Program-made: the position numbers and the translations under genes
Notes under the pieces: generated by a model
What the model saw: only the letters and a program-made list of their open reading frames with translations
Told to the model about the DNA's origin: nothing
The model's database searches: none
In this document: in pieces, positions 33,901 to 46,300 of the stretch
Layout: each line of letters begins with the position of its first letter
Numbering within the stretch: position 1 is the stretch's first letter
NCBI GenBank assembly: GCA_973895155.1
Contig: OZ316899.1
Location: 13,516,001-13,580,000, forward strand
DNA from: Marsupella aquatica
Lineage: Eukaryota > Marchantiophyta
Length of the DNA: 64,000 nucleotides
Reading direction: 5' to 3'

Positions 33901-34103
33901 TTCTCCTGCCCCCCCTAGAGACATGTGTTGTTGTCATCCTGGCTACCCATGTCCTCCATACCAATGTCCGCATCATCGTCATAGAACTGATCCATGAGCT
34001 CATCCATGGCCCTCTCCTTGTCAACATGATCTTCGGTTGGATTGCCCCCCCTCACGCTGTACCTCAGTCTCCTCCCCACGATTGGCCACCATGGCCTCAA
34101 CAA
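30983..34103 (-). pseudogene. TNP2-type CACTA transposase
   Basis: Minus strand. N-terminal exon from about 34103, with the TNP2 block containing IHACVNDCILFRGE and CPMCEKPR (33824-33540), then DPRHVRLGLAADGISPF, WPVVLTNYNIPPW, LSMIIPGPKQVKK and MHDFPG (to 33014). An intron follows: GT at 33013-33012, AG ending at 32887, which joins the frame to give the expected DFP...TSGYRACPSC run. The second exon (32886-31397) has LPINHLLDPMHIEGNV and LKTHDYH plus a DUF4218-like part with FFDGQVHFLIHLV and RWMYWVERYMR. The DUF4216-like tail is at 31357-30983. In-frame stops at about 33915, 33540, 31397 and 31364 inactivate it. It would cut and paste CACTA ends. Confidence 0.92.
32887..33013 (-). other. 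Intron of the TNP2 gene, 127 bp
   Basis: GT...AG borders on the minus strand (33013 to 32887). Removing it restores a continuous frame between the DFPG and TSGYRACPSC conserved blocks; the next AG candidate (nearer 32872) does not give that frame. Confidence 0.7.
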
Positions 34104-34360
34104 GGTGTTGCCACATAGCTCGTGATATTACCCCAATATCAAGCACTACATATTGGTTCTATCATACAACATGCATCCATGTAATGTCATCAACATCAAT
34201 CTTGCCAACAATCTCATTAATCCAACATTAGAAATGGAAAATAAATTTCAGATATATATATATATGTAAGCCCAAGAAACTAAGTTGGACGAGAACGTAG
34301 AGACAATTTTGGTGCATCCCAGTCATAATCACACAATAACTCCTCTCCCGCTCTAATGGT
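34104..34360. other. CACTA sequence upstream of TNP2, before Y copy 2
   Basis: Non-coding; includes a short (TA)n microsatellite at about 34252-34265. It ends in ATGGT (34356-34360), the expected left target duplication of Y2. Confidence 0.5.
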
Positions 34361-37300
34361 TGTGGTGCGTCCCATGACTCCCTAAACCCCAGAAACCCCC
34401 TTCACAAGCCGATTCCCGTAGGTTTCGCACTTGGCGAGGCCGTTTTCGCGGCTTAGTGGCATGGGACGCTGCTAACCTCCCTCTACTACTACTATTAACA
34501 TTTTACACACATATACTGGACAGATCCTTCATCGGGTCATGAGATACGTAGCCGGCCTAATCTAGGCCTTCCCTTGTCTTCCCCTCCTTCTTGTTAGGTA
34601 TATTTGGATTCCGCCGCCGGAATGATCCCCAATAGGCTTGGTTAAGCCGCTAAGACCTCTCTCAGCTCGACACATCCAACTCTCACTCCCTTGCTTACTT
34701 TCCTTCATCTATTAGTTGATGTGGGCACTCTTCACACAAGTTAATGCGACACACAAATAGCAAAATGACTCCTTCTGACTGAGTCATACCATGCACTTGC
34801 CATACAAACAGTACATCTCATACACAAGCTCTGCGAACTAAGCCGTGAGGCCAACTCTATTCAGCTCTTAGGCATGAGGAAACATGAATATACACAAGGG
34901 TCATTGTATGACTAACCGAGAGCTTCTCTTACTACTTGATCCCAGCCTGGCTGGTGCAACTAAAAACTTGCTAAAGAAGAGGCCCTGAGCTCCCCGCTGC
35001 CCAGGTACTTATCCTGGTAGTGGATCCGCCTAATTCTTTGCAGCGTAAGCCTAATCTACCTAACTGAATCTACCTATGTACAGCAAGGCAGGAGTACAAG
35101 TGTTGCTCTTACCAGTGGAACCGCAATCCCACTAAGCTAAGTGTCAGGGCCGCCTCCTGGTCCTGATCCTAATCCTAAACTTAGAGATCTGAGCCCGCCC
35201 TGCCCACTCACGCCTCCTCCCTCCACGTCCCCCCTCCTTGAAAGGAGCGGCCCTCCACCACCGTCATGGCAGCAGTGTCTGTCCCTCAGTGGACGCCCCC
35301 AATGCTTCCTCCTCAGCCACTGCCGTAGGTTCGTTCTCTGACAGATTACCTGTCCTTGACTGAGTCAACTCTCCATTGGCCTGACTGGGTCCACCCCCGG
35401 CATCGGCTATGGTATCGGCTTCAACATCAGCCTCGGCTACGGCCTCAGCCTTGGCTACGGCCTCCCCTGCACACTTAAGTGGCAGATTGGGTACCTCGAC
35501 TTTACCGAGTATCCTGGCCTTGGCTTTGTCATCCCCTTCTAGGGTAGTTGGATCCTCTGCCGTAATCCTGCCTGAGGTCGGTGCTGGGTTTACCTCCATG
35601 GTCACCACGGCCTGTGGAGTTGTATTACTCCTTGACCCTGAAGGTTTCCGTTTCTTCTTCTTTTCTGGTTCGGCAGCTGGCCCCTTCCCCTTCTCACTTA
35701 CTTCCGGCACTGGTGCAAATGGCGCGGTTTGTCCTTCGGCCAGTACCACTCCTGGTAACTTAGTGGCCTCAATTTGAGTTGGCCTTGATGAAGCCAAGCA
35801 CTTAAATATTGCGGCTTGTTTCTTCAGCTGCTCCGTTTGGTTGTCGACTCATCGTTGTAAGTTCTCTAGCTTCCGCGTGCTTTCCTCCAACTCCTCCTGC
35901 ACTTCGTCCAGGTCCTTGCGCCTCCTCCAGCTCCTTCTGGGCTTCCTCCAATTCCTTTTTAAACGCAGCTCTCTCCTCCTGGGTCGCTCTTAACTCCTTG
36001 TCGAGCTCTGCAATGATGACAGACTCCATCTGGTTCATCTTGGCGTAAGTCTGATCGAGCATATTGTCCTTCTCACGCAGGTCGGCTTTGAAGCTGGCCG
36101 CCAGGGACGCAAGCTCCTACTGCAGCGCAATAATCCCTTGATAGGATTTCCCTAACTCGGCCTCCTTCTTCTCAAGGGCTTCGCGGATAACCTCGAGCTC
36201 CCCCTTCAATGCCCTTTGCCTTCTCTGGGTCTCCGCCATGGCCCGGTTGTTGGCCGTTATGTGGGCCTCCTCTGCATCCCTAAGCTCTCGCTTCCACTTC
36301 TCCCGCTCCTTGATCGCATCGGCCAACTCTCATTGGGTTTGAGTCAGTTTATTCTCGATAATCCGATTATCAGACTGTGCGGTATCCAATTGGCCCTGCA
36401 TGATATTTAGCTCATGCCGCTTAATCCGCAGCTCATCTTGGGCTTTCTTGGCCGCCCCCAGGTCTTTGATTTCGGCTTCTCTTGCCCTAAGCCGACGGAT
36501 GACCTCGTCCTTCTTGCTTCTTTCCAAAGCCACCGCTTCTTCTAATTGGCGCTTCTCCAACATCTCCCTCTGGAAAAAGGGTCCTTGCTCCAACTCCTCC
36601 CCAAAGATGCTGAGCGCCAGCTCTCCACACATTTCCCCGTACTCCATGGCTCTATCCTTAGCATAGGTGGAGTAACTAGAAGTCATCGGCATCAACCACC
36701 GTGGCCTCTGCTCCCAAGCCGTCTTGCGGATTTCTTCTACGGTGGCAAGAGGGTTGCTTTGTTTTTCTGCCAGCCGCCTGATGTCCTCTGGCCATTCTCC
36801 TCCTGGTAAATCCTTTTCCCTAGCCAGGGCTGCCTCCTCTTCCTCCCTGATTCGCTCCTGAAATTCCTGCGCCGTCTGTTTTATGCCATCAAAGCTCGGG
36901 GGAGCGACATCTGGTGGGGGAGACTCGGGGTTGCTCTGCTGGCTTGGGTCTCCTCGAACTACTCTTGGGAGCATGGGGATGAACCGGCCACAGGTCCTTA
37001 CTCCTGGAACATGATGATCCGACCCGTAGCCGGAGTCATCATTGCTGTAGTCCTCTACCGCCTCCTGCTCGGCTTGGACTACCGGCTTCTCCCGCTGTTC
37101 TCCTGGTTTTGTTGTGAACACGGCTTCACCTCTCACCGGTCTTGGTTCCTCCTCCGGCTTCCGTGTTGATCTCTTGTTCTCCTTGTCGTGGCTGGGAGCT
37201 ACGGCCTGCTTTTCCTCGGCTTTGGGACTTGAGGCTCCTACATACATCCGGACTCCCGGCTCATGTTCCGGCCTCCCTCTCTCCTTGACTCCAGTAAAGG

Positions 37301-39050
37301 GGTTTTCCCTTGTAAGCCGGCTTAGGTCGGCTTCTGGGGCAGCGGCCTGTATCGGTGCCGGTTCTATTGCCGTTGCCGGAACCGTTCTCCTTTCCTTCTC
37401 CAGCAATTTCAGCAGATTCTTCATGCTTGGTTGCTGCATCGGCAAGTCTTCTTTCCTTGGTCTAAACACCTGCTCGATCGTCGGACTGTCGGGCTGGTTG
37501 GGCTTCTCTGGTGCCGGCCTCTGCTCCGGGACCTCCTCCGGTGCTCTTGTTGATAGGGGAAGTACTGGGGCAAAGATTTGACTTCTGGCATACCGGCACA
37601 ACAGCGGCATGTGATAGCCAAGCCGGGACACGCTTCCCACGCCGATCACCTGCTGTTCCTCCTTCAAGATCTCCTTCAGTTGGTTGAGGAGGTACCCGTT
37701 GTAATCCCGGCTTGGGTCTGGCCTTTATGCCAGGTAGACCTGAGCGTTGCCGATCTCTGCCCTCGGCAAGTTACAGTGCATGGTCACCCACAAGAAATCG
37801 ATCATCTCTCCGATGTGCGGGTTGGTGCAGGTGTTCCGGAAGAAGCCATTCTTTGTTGATGGTCCTGGGAACGACCGAAACTCCTTGTCAGGTAAGGTCT
37901 TCCTGGTATCAACCTTGGTCTTATTACCCATCGGCAAGCCAAACACTTCAGCAATCACCCGGGGAGTGAGATAGAAATCCTTCCCATACACCCTCGTGGA
38001 ATTGGTCTCGGGTTCCCATGATCCCACGAATTCTAACAAGTCTGAGTCCGGCACCTCCAGCTTCAGCCATGGTAATCTTACGAAGGCTTCCAAGCCGGAT
38101 CCGGCCATGAAGCCTTGGTACTTCTTGGTCTGCATGGCTGTAAAGCATGCATCCTCCTCCCGTGCAAAGTGTAATTGCACTTCCTCCGGTAGGGTCGTCG
38201 CCCAGCCTTTCTAGGTGTCATCGTTTGTTGGAATGGCATTGATGGGGTCGACCTCCTCCTCCTCGGCTTCTCTTTGCCTCCTGCTCTGTTGTTCTGCTGG
38301 CTTCTTTGGTGCCCCTGACCGCGTTCTTTTTGCCAGGGTGGCCTCTTCGTTGTTGTTCCCGTTCCTCTTCATCTTGGCTGTCGTGGATGTCTCTCCTAGC
38401 ACGATTGCCTTTGTCCACCCCTCCGTGCTACCCTTCAACTCCCAGTGTATGTCGTTGCAGCGTTTGATGGCTTCTCGGATGCCGACCACTCTATCTTCGC
38501 AAAACAGCAGGTCGTCTAGCTCGTTGCCAGTAGGCGTCCACAGGAATTCAGCCTTGATGAGTTCTCCTCCTAAGAAGGCAGCTTTTTGCAGCTCCCACAA
38601 TCGGGCGAGCTCCAGCCGTTCTAGAGCTACTCTCTCCGATTCTGCGTCCTCGTAAGTCCCAATGTACTCAGTTGCCCGTTCGAACAGGCATCCCCAAAAA
38701 TGTGCCGCTTGATTGACGTTGCTCATACCCTTCTCGAGTTGATAGTTGGTATCTATTCCCACGCTGAGCGCTTGCCTAAACAGTTGACAATAGTTGGCCG
38801 CCCGTAGTTGCCTGCTCAGTTCGTGCTTGCAAATGAGCTACTATTCCTCGCGAGCGGTCCTTACCCCTCTCCTCCTCTGGTTCTCCCTCCCGTTGGTTAC
38901 CCCTAGCCGCCGGCACTTAGCGTGCCCTAACCCTAATCGTGTTCTCTCCCCTGGTGTCCTTACTTCCGGCCTCGGCTCGGGTTCCATAGTCACCCTTAAT
39001 TGTTTATATTTTCCTTATTTATGTAACTATACTAAGGTGTTTCTAGGGTA
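34361..39050 (-). mobile_element. Y copy 2, inverted, lacking its first ~65 bp
   Basis: On the minus strand it carries the full Y order from just inside the 5' end to the terminal GCACCACA (34361). It lacks the X insertion, reading AAGAGAAGCTCTCGG at about 34917-34931, so it is an uninterrupted Y. Its 5' limit abuts the LINE at about 39050, so the first about 65 bp of Y and its target duplication are lost. It differs from copies 1 and 3 far more than they differ from each other, so it is an older insertion. Confidence 0.82.
35264..38987 (-). pseudogene. ORF1 of Y copy 2
   Basis: The start codon by homology to copy 3 is at 38987. Open pieces: 38762-38211 (N-terminal helical region), 38180-37725 (mobile-domain-like region with LPWL and YGKDFYLT), 37667-36330 (linker and start of coiled coil), 36326-36117, 36062-35802 and 35797-35264 (coiled coil and Ala/Glu tail). 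Stops at about 38211 (TGG to TAG), 37725 and 36330 and frameshifts near 35900-36100 break it. It has CAG where copies 1 and the duplicate have TAA, supporting glutamine as ancestral. Confidence 0.8.
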
Positions 39051-41715
39051 CACTTCCCTTTTTCGGGAGGACAGGCAGACGGAGTTGCACTTCCCAGAAA
39101 AGAAAAGAGCTTTGGACCTCATCACAATGAAGGTTACCAAAGCTGAAAATGCATCTATGGGACGGGCTCTGACTGAAGCAGAAGTCAACAAAGTGGTCGC
39201 AGGGATGCCAAAGGAAAAATCCCTCGGCATTGACGGGGTAACCATCGAGGTGCTTCTTAAGTGCTGGTCCTACATGGGTCCCTCCTGCCATAACATGATC
39301 CAAGCCTTCTGGGCGGATGGACAGATGACAGTGAAAGCGTTGGCGGGAGTGATCAAACTCATCCCCAAAAACCAAGAGACGATGGAACTACTCAACTGGC
39401 GACCCCTCACAATGTTAACCTTGACTGAGAAGATCGTTGCTAAGATCTTAGCAAACAGAATCAAGCAGGTTGCAGGTAGAATTGTGGACCCACAGCAAAC
39501 TGGATTCCTACAAGGAAGAGACATCATGGACAATCTTCTGACTTTCAAAATAGCTCAGGAGCTGGCACCTCTCCGTCAGAGACAATTAATCTTCCTGAAG
39601 CTTGATTTCATGAAAGCTTACGACAGGGTATCACATGAATTCATCTGGGATGTGATGCAAGCAATGGGATTCGACGACAAGATCATAATGCTGGTCAGGG
39701 GTCTAGTGATGCGGGCCAAATCCAAAGTACACATTAACGGGAGATTCACTGAGCCCATCACATTAGGACGAGGAGTTAGACAGGGCTGCCCCCTATCTAG
39801 TATCCTCTTCTCTCTTACGACCCAACCACTTATGGCCATGATCAACAAGAAGATGGAGCAGGGAGCCATTCAAGGGATGCAACTGGTGAATGGATGACAC
39901 TTGTGCCATCAACTGTTCGCTGATGACACGGGACTATTCTTGGAGGCCACAGAGGAGGAATTTAGAGAAGCCAGAGCGGTCATTCAACAATTTGAAGACA
40001 TCTCAGGTGCAAAACTGAACGTTGCCAAATCCCCAATTATACCGATCTTTCTCAACAACCAATATCCCCTTTGGTTGCAGAACACGGGATGCAAAATTGC
40101 CAAGGCTGGAGAAATTTGTGAATATCTGGGGTGCCCAATCGGATACAGAGTGCGACCATCACATGAAGCGGAATACTTGCTAAACAAACTCCGGAAGCGC
40201 CTCAACACCTGGACTAATCGAAGCCTGACCTGGGCAGGCAGGACCATTCTACTTAAGCATGTCTTAAAGGCGATCCCGACTTATCATCTGATGGCCCTTG
40301 CCTTGTATAAAACCGGGTATCAGGAGATGGAGAAACTATGTAGAAGATTCCTATGGGGCAGAAATCATACGGGTGGACAGAAGAAGCCGTTGATTGCATG
40401 GGATGACATCACAAACACCAAGGAGAACGGAGGACTAGGATTTCAGACCTTCGAAAAGCAAGCTGAGGCACTGAAAATGAGGCACATCACCAAGTTGATT
40501 ACAGGAGCTGACAAGGAGTGGATTACCATGGCTCAGGAAATTATACTGGGAAGCGCAAGGAACGGACCACACAAGAAAGTAAGGAGGCACTGGACCTGCT
40601 TGGAGGTCCTCCTACTTTGGCCTGGGATTACTATAACAGGATCTCACACTGTCAAGAATTTACTTAGAGGATGGAACTCACAGTGCTCAAGACTCCAGTT
40701 TGAATTCAGACATACCGTCCTACCCCAACAAATGTCAATTGACCAGATTGTAAGCTTATACTTACGCGACAAACACATTCCGGAACCACAGCAGATTGAC
40801 CTGCGGAGGTTCCTTGCTAACAGAAGGATCAAGCAACTCATTGATTTACTTACGAGCAATGGCAATTGGATGGAACTACAAGAGCTCACTAACCAGATTC
40901 GTAGCACCAGGAGGGTAGGAGAGAAGGAATTTGACAACTTCTATGGGGAGCTTCGATTGAATGACATGAGCATTGACATCGAGTTACACCAATGCACCGG
41001 ATGGAAGTGGGCTTGGCCACAACGCAACAGGAGCTGGTCCTTCCCCACCAAAACCTGGTCCATGCAGACACAAGAGACAAGGTACGACATCACTAAGCTC
41101 AACAGAAGATGGGGCACGGCTGACACTCCAGCCCAATGGAGAGCGAGATGGACACGACTGTGGAGCGGATGGGCACTAGCAAGAATCCGCATTTTTATCT
41201 GGAGACTCATCAATCACGGATACTTCACCAACGGGCAAGCGAGCCACTGGGGAGTATGCTCTGGTATGTGTGAACGCTGTCATAGTAGCCTTGAGAACAC
41301 ATAACACCTTTTCCATAGCTGCTGTAAAGTTCAGAATCGTTGGCAGGAAATTAAATCACTGCTTAGACACACTACTACAGTGAACCAGATTAAGGACACT
41401 CTTTTTGAAACAATTAAGGTGGCTATCGTGATGCACAAACGCAATCCAGGACCATTGGTGATCCTCACCGAACTATGCAATGTTAATTGGAAGGAGAGGA
41501 ACGCTCAGGTCTACTCTCAGTTCCTGGGACGGCTCCCTAGTTGGGTTATTTTGCACAACGCTAACAGTCAAATCAACGCTATGAGGGCCGCCAGCACATC
41601 CACCCGTAAAACACGTCAACTACAGCGGATTTCAGATGAACTCAACTTTGTGCTCAGACCGTGGGCTAATGCGGAAGTCCCCAGCCCTATGACCCCCAAC
41701 ATTTTGAATGATTGA
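39050..41715 (+). pseudogene. LINE reverse transcriptase with zf-RVT C-terminus
   Basis: A single frame with TGA at 39895-39897 and TAA at 41302-41304, ending at 41715. Conserved RT blocks: ALTEAEV...KSLGIDG, LNWRPLTML...AKILANRI, QTGFLQGR, LDFMKAYDRVSHEF, GRGVRQGCPLSSILFSL and the catalytic FADDTGLFLEA just after the first stop. The zf-RVT zinc-binding part is at about 41240-41340 (VCSGMCERCHSS...HLFHSC). It copies LINE RNA at the target site; here it is inactive. Positions 38794-39049 are open in the same frame but are antisense Y sequence. Confidence 0.9.
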
Positions 41716-42114
41716 CAAACTTCAGGAGTTATGCTACAACAGAAACTGGTACAGTTATACCATCGGCAAAGGCAATGACTACCAAGGGGGTTTAGATGCC
41801 AAGAGCGTAGGTAATAGCAACACTAAACACAGTAGTAAATATGATCCCATTCTCATGCATTACAAACACCAGTCGCACTGCAACAGACAATATAGTAACC
41901 ACACCCAGAGTGACAGGAAATACAACATCAGTAACTGCTACCAATTAGACAAGCTGAAGCTTAGACGGACTAGTATCGAGAAACAGTGTAGTTTAGTCAG
42001 TACCATGATTGATTGGCTCCATTGGGAGTATTGGCCCGAGTGATCTTCGGGGGCTTGTGTCGGTTTTGTCGGGTGGCGTTTGTCCCTGGCTGTGCTATAA
42101 AGCCTTTAAAAAAA
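39050..42114 (+). mobile_element. L1-like LINE, 5' truncated
   Basis: It begins inside the pol ORF (YTSLFRED, about 39050) at the broken end of Y2 and ends near 42114 with an A-rich tail (CCTTTAAAAAAATG). It carries RT and zf-RVT but no endonuclease, as expected for 5' truncation during target-primed reverse transcription. No target duplication is visible, and the missing end of Y2 suggests a deletion accompanied insertion. Confidence 0.82.
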
Positions 42115-42953
42115 TGTATTAAAATCCTATACCAATAAATCCCAAAAGCCCTCAAAGCCCTAAAGTCCTTCAAAGAGAATTGGGATCAATTATAGTAAAA
42201 GAGTAAATCTAGGTACCACTTACTAGCCAAAACACCTTGACTTATCCTTGCATCCATCACTCAATGTTGAGCAAGTTAAGGCCCTATAATTACATTACTA
42301 TACAACTTAGCTTTATAAATCTAGGGTGCAATAAATTAAGCATGCAATCACAACCATATTTTAGTTATCTTAGGAAATACAAAGTCATGAACTAACCCCA
42401 AAATTGTAGTTGCGAATAAGGAACTTGCAAGAGGCCGGGTAACATATACACAATATGCCATCCCGTTCACGGTGTTACCTAAAAAAACCCGGATATATTC
42501 AAAATGACCACAAAAAAGTGACTACAACCCTCCCTTCTATTACCCCACCCAATTACTTAATTCCATGCTCCACATACAAACCCAAACACCCAAACTAAAC
42601 CCAAAGTAAATAGATTTGACCTCCTATGGGACCAAAACATGGAATCCGTTATAGCTGATCGAGGGGTCCGATACTAAAACAAACGGAAGCAGCATTGTAA
42701 AAGCAGGAGAAAGAAAAGCAAGGAGGGGTCCAAAGCAAAATGCATCAGAAGGTCCGATTGTAGGTCCAATTCTTTTGGCTTCGGACATTGCGTTGCATAA
42801 AGTATCGGAAACAATAGACCTGTTTTCAAAAAATAAGTCCCGATGCGGATGCGAAGATCCGGGCATCGGGCCAAGCTTCGCATTCCGTGTTTTGCAAGGC
42901 CGGGAGGCTCAGGTAGACGTTGGTGGGCAAGGAGAGAGACATGGTGGGAGGAG
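41716..42953 (+). other. LINE 3' UTR and CACTA sequence upstream of the TNPA-like gene
   Basis: The LINE 3' UTR runs to about 42114. The rest is CACTA DNA without a gene, A/T-rich to about 42640, then a cluster of ATCGGA/TCCGAT motifs (about 42660-42880) directly before the ATG at 42954. Confidence 0.55.
42660..42880. promoter_or_regulatory. Internal cluster of CACTA subterminal-type motifs upstream of the TNPA-like gene
   Basis: Includes GGTCCGATACT, GGTCCGATTG, AGTATCGGAAAC and GGGCATCGGG within about 220 bp, the same motif family as at both transposon ends but far inside. It lies 70-290 bp before the likely TNPA start, so it may be a self-regulatory site. Confidence 0.5.
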
Positions 42954-43224
42954 GATCAGGTGGTGGGGACGGGGCTGGACCCTCTCGGCCCTATGATGAG
43001 ATTATGAGGGTGATTTTTATGCGTAGGGCAAGACTAAGTGCTGAGGATGCAGAGAGAGTTGTGCCACTTCTTCAGACCTTGATTGATGGATCCAGGATTG
43101 AGTTTTAGGGAGGCTGCAACCATTGCTGCAGAGAGAGCTGTAAAGAAGAAGCGAAAGGAGGCAAAGAGAGGCAGGGAAGATGGTGAGGAATCCCTCCTCC
43201 CCGAAAAAGAGAGAGGAAGCTTCG
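42954..43224 (+). pseudogene. TNPA-like gene of the CACTA, 5' part
   Basis: ATG at 42954 opens a Gly-rich start followed by a PYDEIMRVIFMRRARLSAEDAER helix, to a TAG/frame break at 43108. Further Lys/Arg-rich coding-like sequence runs to the Y3 insertion at 43224. It continues after Y3 at 48238. I assign it as TNPA-like from its position in a CACTA and the downstream exon features; the family match is weak. Confidence 0.5.
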
Positions 43225-43339
43225 TGTGATGCCTAGACAGGAATCACTCGGCCAGTTAAGTGGGTAAAGCAGGAAGGCACCCTAGGAACACCTTAGTATA
43301 GGGACAAAACAAGGAAAATATAAACAATTAGGGGCAACC

Positions 43340-46300
43340 ATGGAACCCGGGCTGAGGCCGGAGGTAAGGACGCTGAGGGTGAAAACTCGATTAGGGTTAG
43401 GGCGCGTTAAGCGTCGGCGGCTAGGAAGGATCAATGGGAAGAAGGACTGGCAGAGGAGAGGGGTAAGGAGCGCTTGCAGGAGATGGTGGCTCATTTGCGA
43501 GCACGAACTAGGCAGACTACTACGGGAGGCCAACTACTGTCAGCTGCTTAGGCAAGCACTCGGGGAGAGAGTAGATACCGACGATCGACCTAAGGAGGGT
43601 ATGAGCAACGTCAATCAAGCGGCACATTTCTGGGGATGCCTGTTCGAACGGGCAACTGAGTACATCAAGACTTACGAGGACGAGGACGAGGAAAGGGCAG
43701 CTCGAGAACGGTAGGAGCTCGCTCGATTGTGGGAGCTGCAGAAGACGGCTTTCTTAGGAGGCGAACTCATCAAGGACGAGTTCCTGTGGACGCCTACTTC
43801 CAATCAACTCGACGATCTTCTGTTTTGCAAAGACAGCGTCGTCGGCATTCGAGAGGCCATCAAGAACTGCAATGACATACACTGGGAATTAAAGGGTAGC
43901 ACGGAAAGGTGGACCCAGGCAACGGTGCTAGGAGAAACCTCCACGGCAGCAGAGATGAAGAGGAAGGGAGCCGTCAACGATGAAGCCACCCCGGCAAAAA
44001 GAACGAGGTCGGCGGCACCAAAGAAGCCAGCCGGGCAGCAGAGCAGGAGGCAGGGAGAAGCCGAAGAGGAGGAGGTCGATCCCATCAAGGCCATTCCAAC
44101 CAGGGATGACACCTGGAAGGGCTGGGCGGCAACCCTACCGGTGGAGGTGCAACTACATTTTGCACGGGAGGAGGATGCATGCTTTACGGCCATGCAGACC
44201 AAGAAGTACCAAGGCTTCATGGCCGGATCCGGCTTAGAGGCCTTTGTAAGATTACCATGGCTGAAGCCGGAGGTACCGGAGTCAGACCTATTAGAATTCG
44301 TGGGGTCATGGGAACCCGAGACCAATTGCACGAGGATATATGGGAAGGATTTCTATCTTACTCCCAAGGTAATTGCCGAAGTGTTTGGCTTGCCGATAGG
44401 CAATAAGACCAAAGTTGATACTAGGAAGACCTTGCCTGACAAGGAGTTCCGGTCGTTCCCCGGGCCATCAACGAAGAATGGCTTCTTCCGGAACACTTGC
44501 ACCAACCCGCACATAGGAGAGATGATCGACTTCTTGCGGGTGACCATGCATTGTAACTTGCCGAGGGCAGAGATCGGCAAGGCACAGGTCTATCTGGCAG
44601 AGAGGCCAGACCCAAGCCGGGACTACAACGGGTACCTCCTCAACCAATTGAAGAAGATCTTAAAGGAGGAGCAGCAGGTAATCGGCATGGGGAGCGTGTC
44701 GCGGCTTGGCTATCACATGCCGCTGTTGTGCCGGTATGCCAGAGGTCAGACTTTTGCCCCAGTACTTCCCCTACAGGTAAGGGCACCCGAGGAAGCTCCA
44801 ACGCCGAGGCCATTGGCTGAGAAGCCTCAACCACCTGTTAGCCCTACGATCGAGCAGGTGTTTAGGCCCAGGAAGGAGGACTTGCCGATGCAGCAACCAG
44901 GCATGCAGAGTCTGCTGAAACTACTGGAGAAAGAAAAGAGATCGGCATCGGCAACAACAACGGCAACGGCAACAATGCAGGACACTACTACAGAGGTAGG
45001 CCTACACCGGCTCACAAGAGAAAACCCCTTTGCTGGAGACAAGGAGAGAATCAGGCCGGAATCCAAGCCAGGTGTTCGAATGTATGTGGGAATCTCAAGC
45101 TCCGAATTTGAGGCAGAATTGCCTGAAGCTCCTACCGACGAAGAGGAGAGGGAGAAGCCGGACGTCCAAGAAGTAGAGGAGGCAGTGGAGGACTGCAGCC
45201 ATGATAATTCCGGCTATGGGTCGGACCATCACGTTCCAGGAGTAAGGACCTGTGGCCGGTTTGTCCCCACACTTCCAAGGGTAGTGCGAGGGGACCCCAA
45301 CCAGCAGAGTAGCCCTGAGTCTCCCCCACCAGATGTTGCTCCCCTGAGCTTTGACGGCATAAAACAGACGGTGCAGGAATTTCAGGAGCGAATCAGGCAG
45401 GAAGAGGAGGCAGCCCTGGCTAGGGAAAAGGATTTACCAGGAGGAGATTGGCCGGAGGACATCAGGCGGCTAGCCGAAAAAGGAAGCAAACCTCTAGCCA
45501 CGATTGAAGAGATCCGCAAGACGGCTTGGGAGCAGAGGCCGCGATGGGCGATGCCGATCACTTCTACTTACTCCACCTACGCTAAGAATAGAGCCATGGA
45601 GTATGGTGAGATGTGTGGGGAACTTGCGCTCGGCATCTTTGGAGAGGAGTTGGAGGTAGGACCCTTTTTCCATAGGGAGCAGTTGGAGAAGCACCAATTA
45701 GAAGAAGCGGTGGCTTTAGAGAGAAGCAAGAAGGACGAGGTCATTTGGCGGCTTAGGAGGATGGAAGCCGAGATTGAGATCTAAGGGCGGCCAAGAAAGC
45801 CCAAGATGAACTGCGGATTAAACGGCATGAGCTGAACATCATGCAGGGGCAGTTGGACACCGCGCAGGTTGATAATCAGAATATCAAGGATAAACTGACT
45901 CAGACGCAGGGAGAGTTGGCCGACACGATCAAAGAGAGGGAGAAGTGGAAGCGAGAGCTGAAGAATACAGAGGAGGCCCACATAACAGCCAATAGCCGGG
46001 CCATGGCGGAGACCCAAAGAAAGGAATGGGCGTTGAAGGGGGAGCTCGAGAAAATCCGCGGAGCCCTTGAGCAGAAGGAGGCCAAGTTAGGGAAATCCTA
46101 TCAAGGGATTATGGCGCTGCAGCAGGAGCTTGCGTCCCTGACGGCCAGCTTCAAGGCCGACCTAAGGGAGAACGACGAGATACTCGATCAGACTTACGCC
46201 AAGATGAACCAGATGGAGTCTGTCATCATTGCAGAGCTCGACAAGGAGCTAAGAGCAACCCGGGAGGAGAGGACTACCTTGAAACAAGAACGGGAGGAAG

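Noticed and set aside
34250-34266. (TA)n tract as a hairpin or origin element
   Set aside because: Short ordinary microsatellite without further structure.
38794-39049. N-terminal extension of the LINE ORF
   Set aside because: It is open in the LINE frame, but the sequence is the antisense of Y2 ORF1 upstream region; the LINE homology begins at about 39050.
43385-43400. Telomere-like TTAGGG units
   Set aside because: Only two units within ORF1 coding sequence; not an array.
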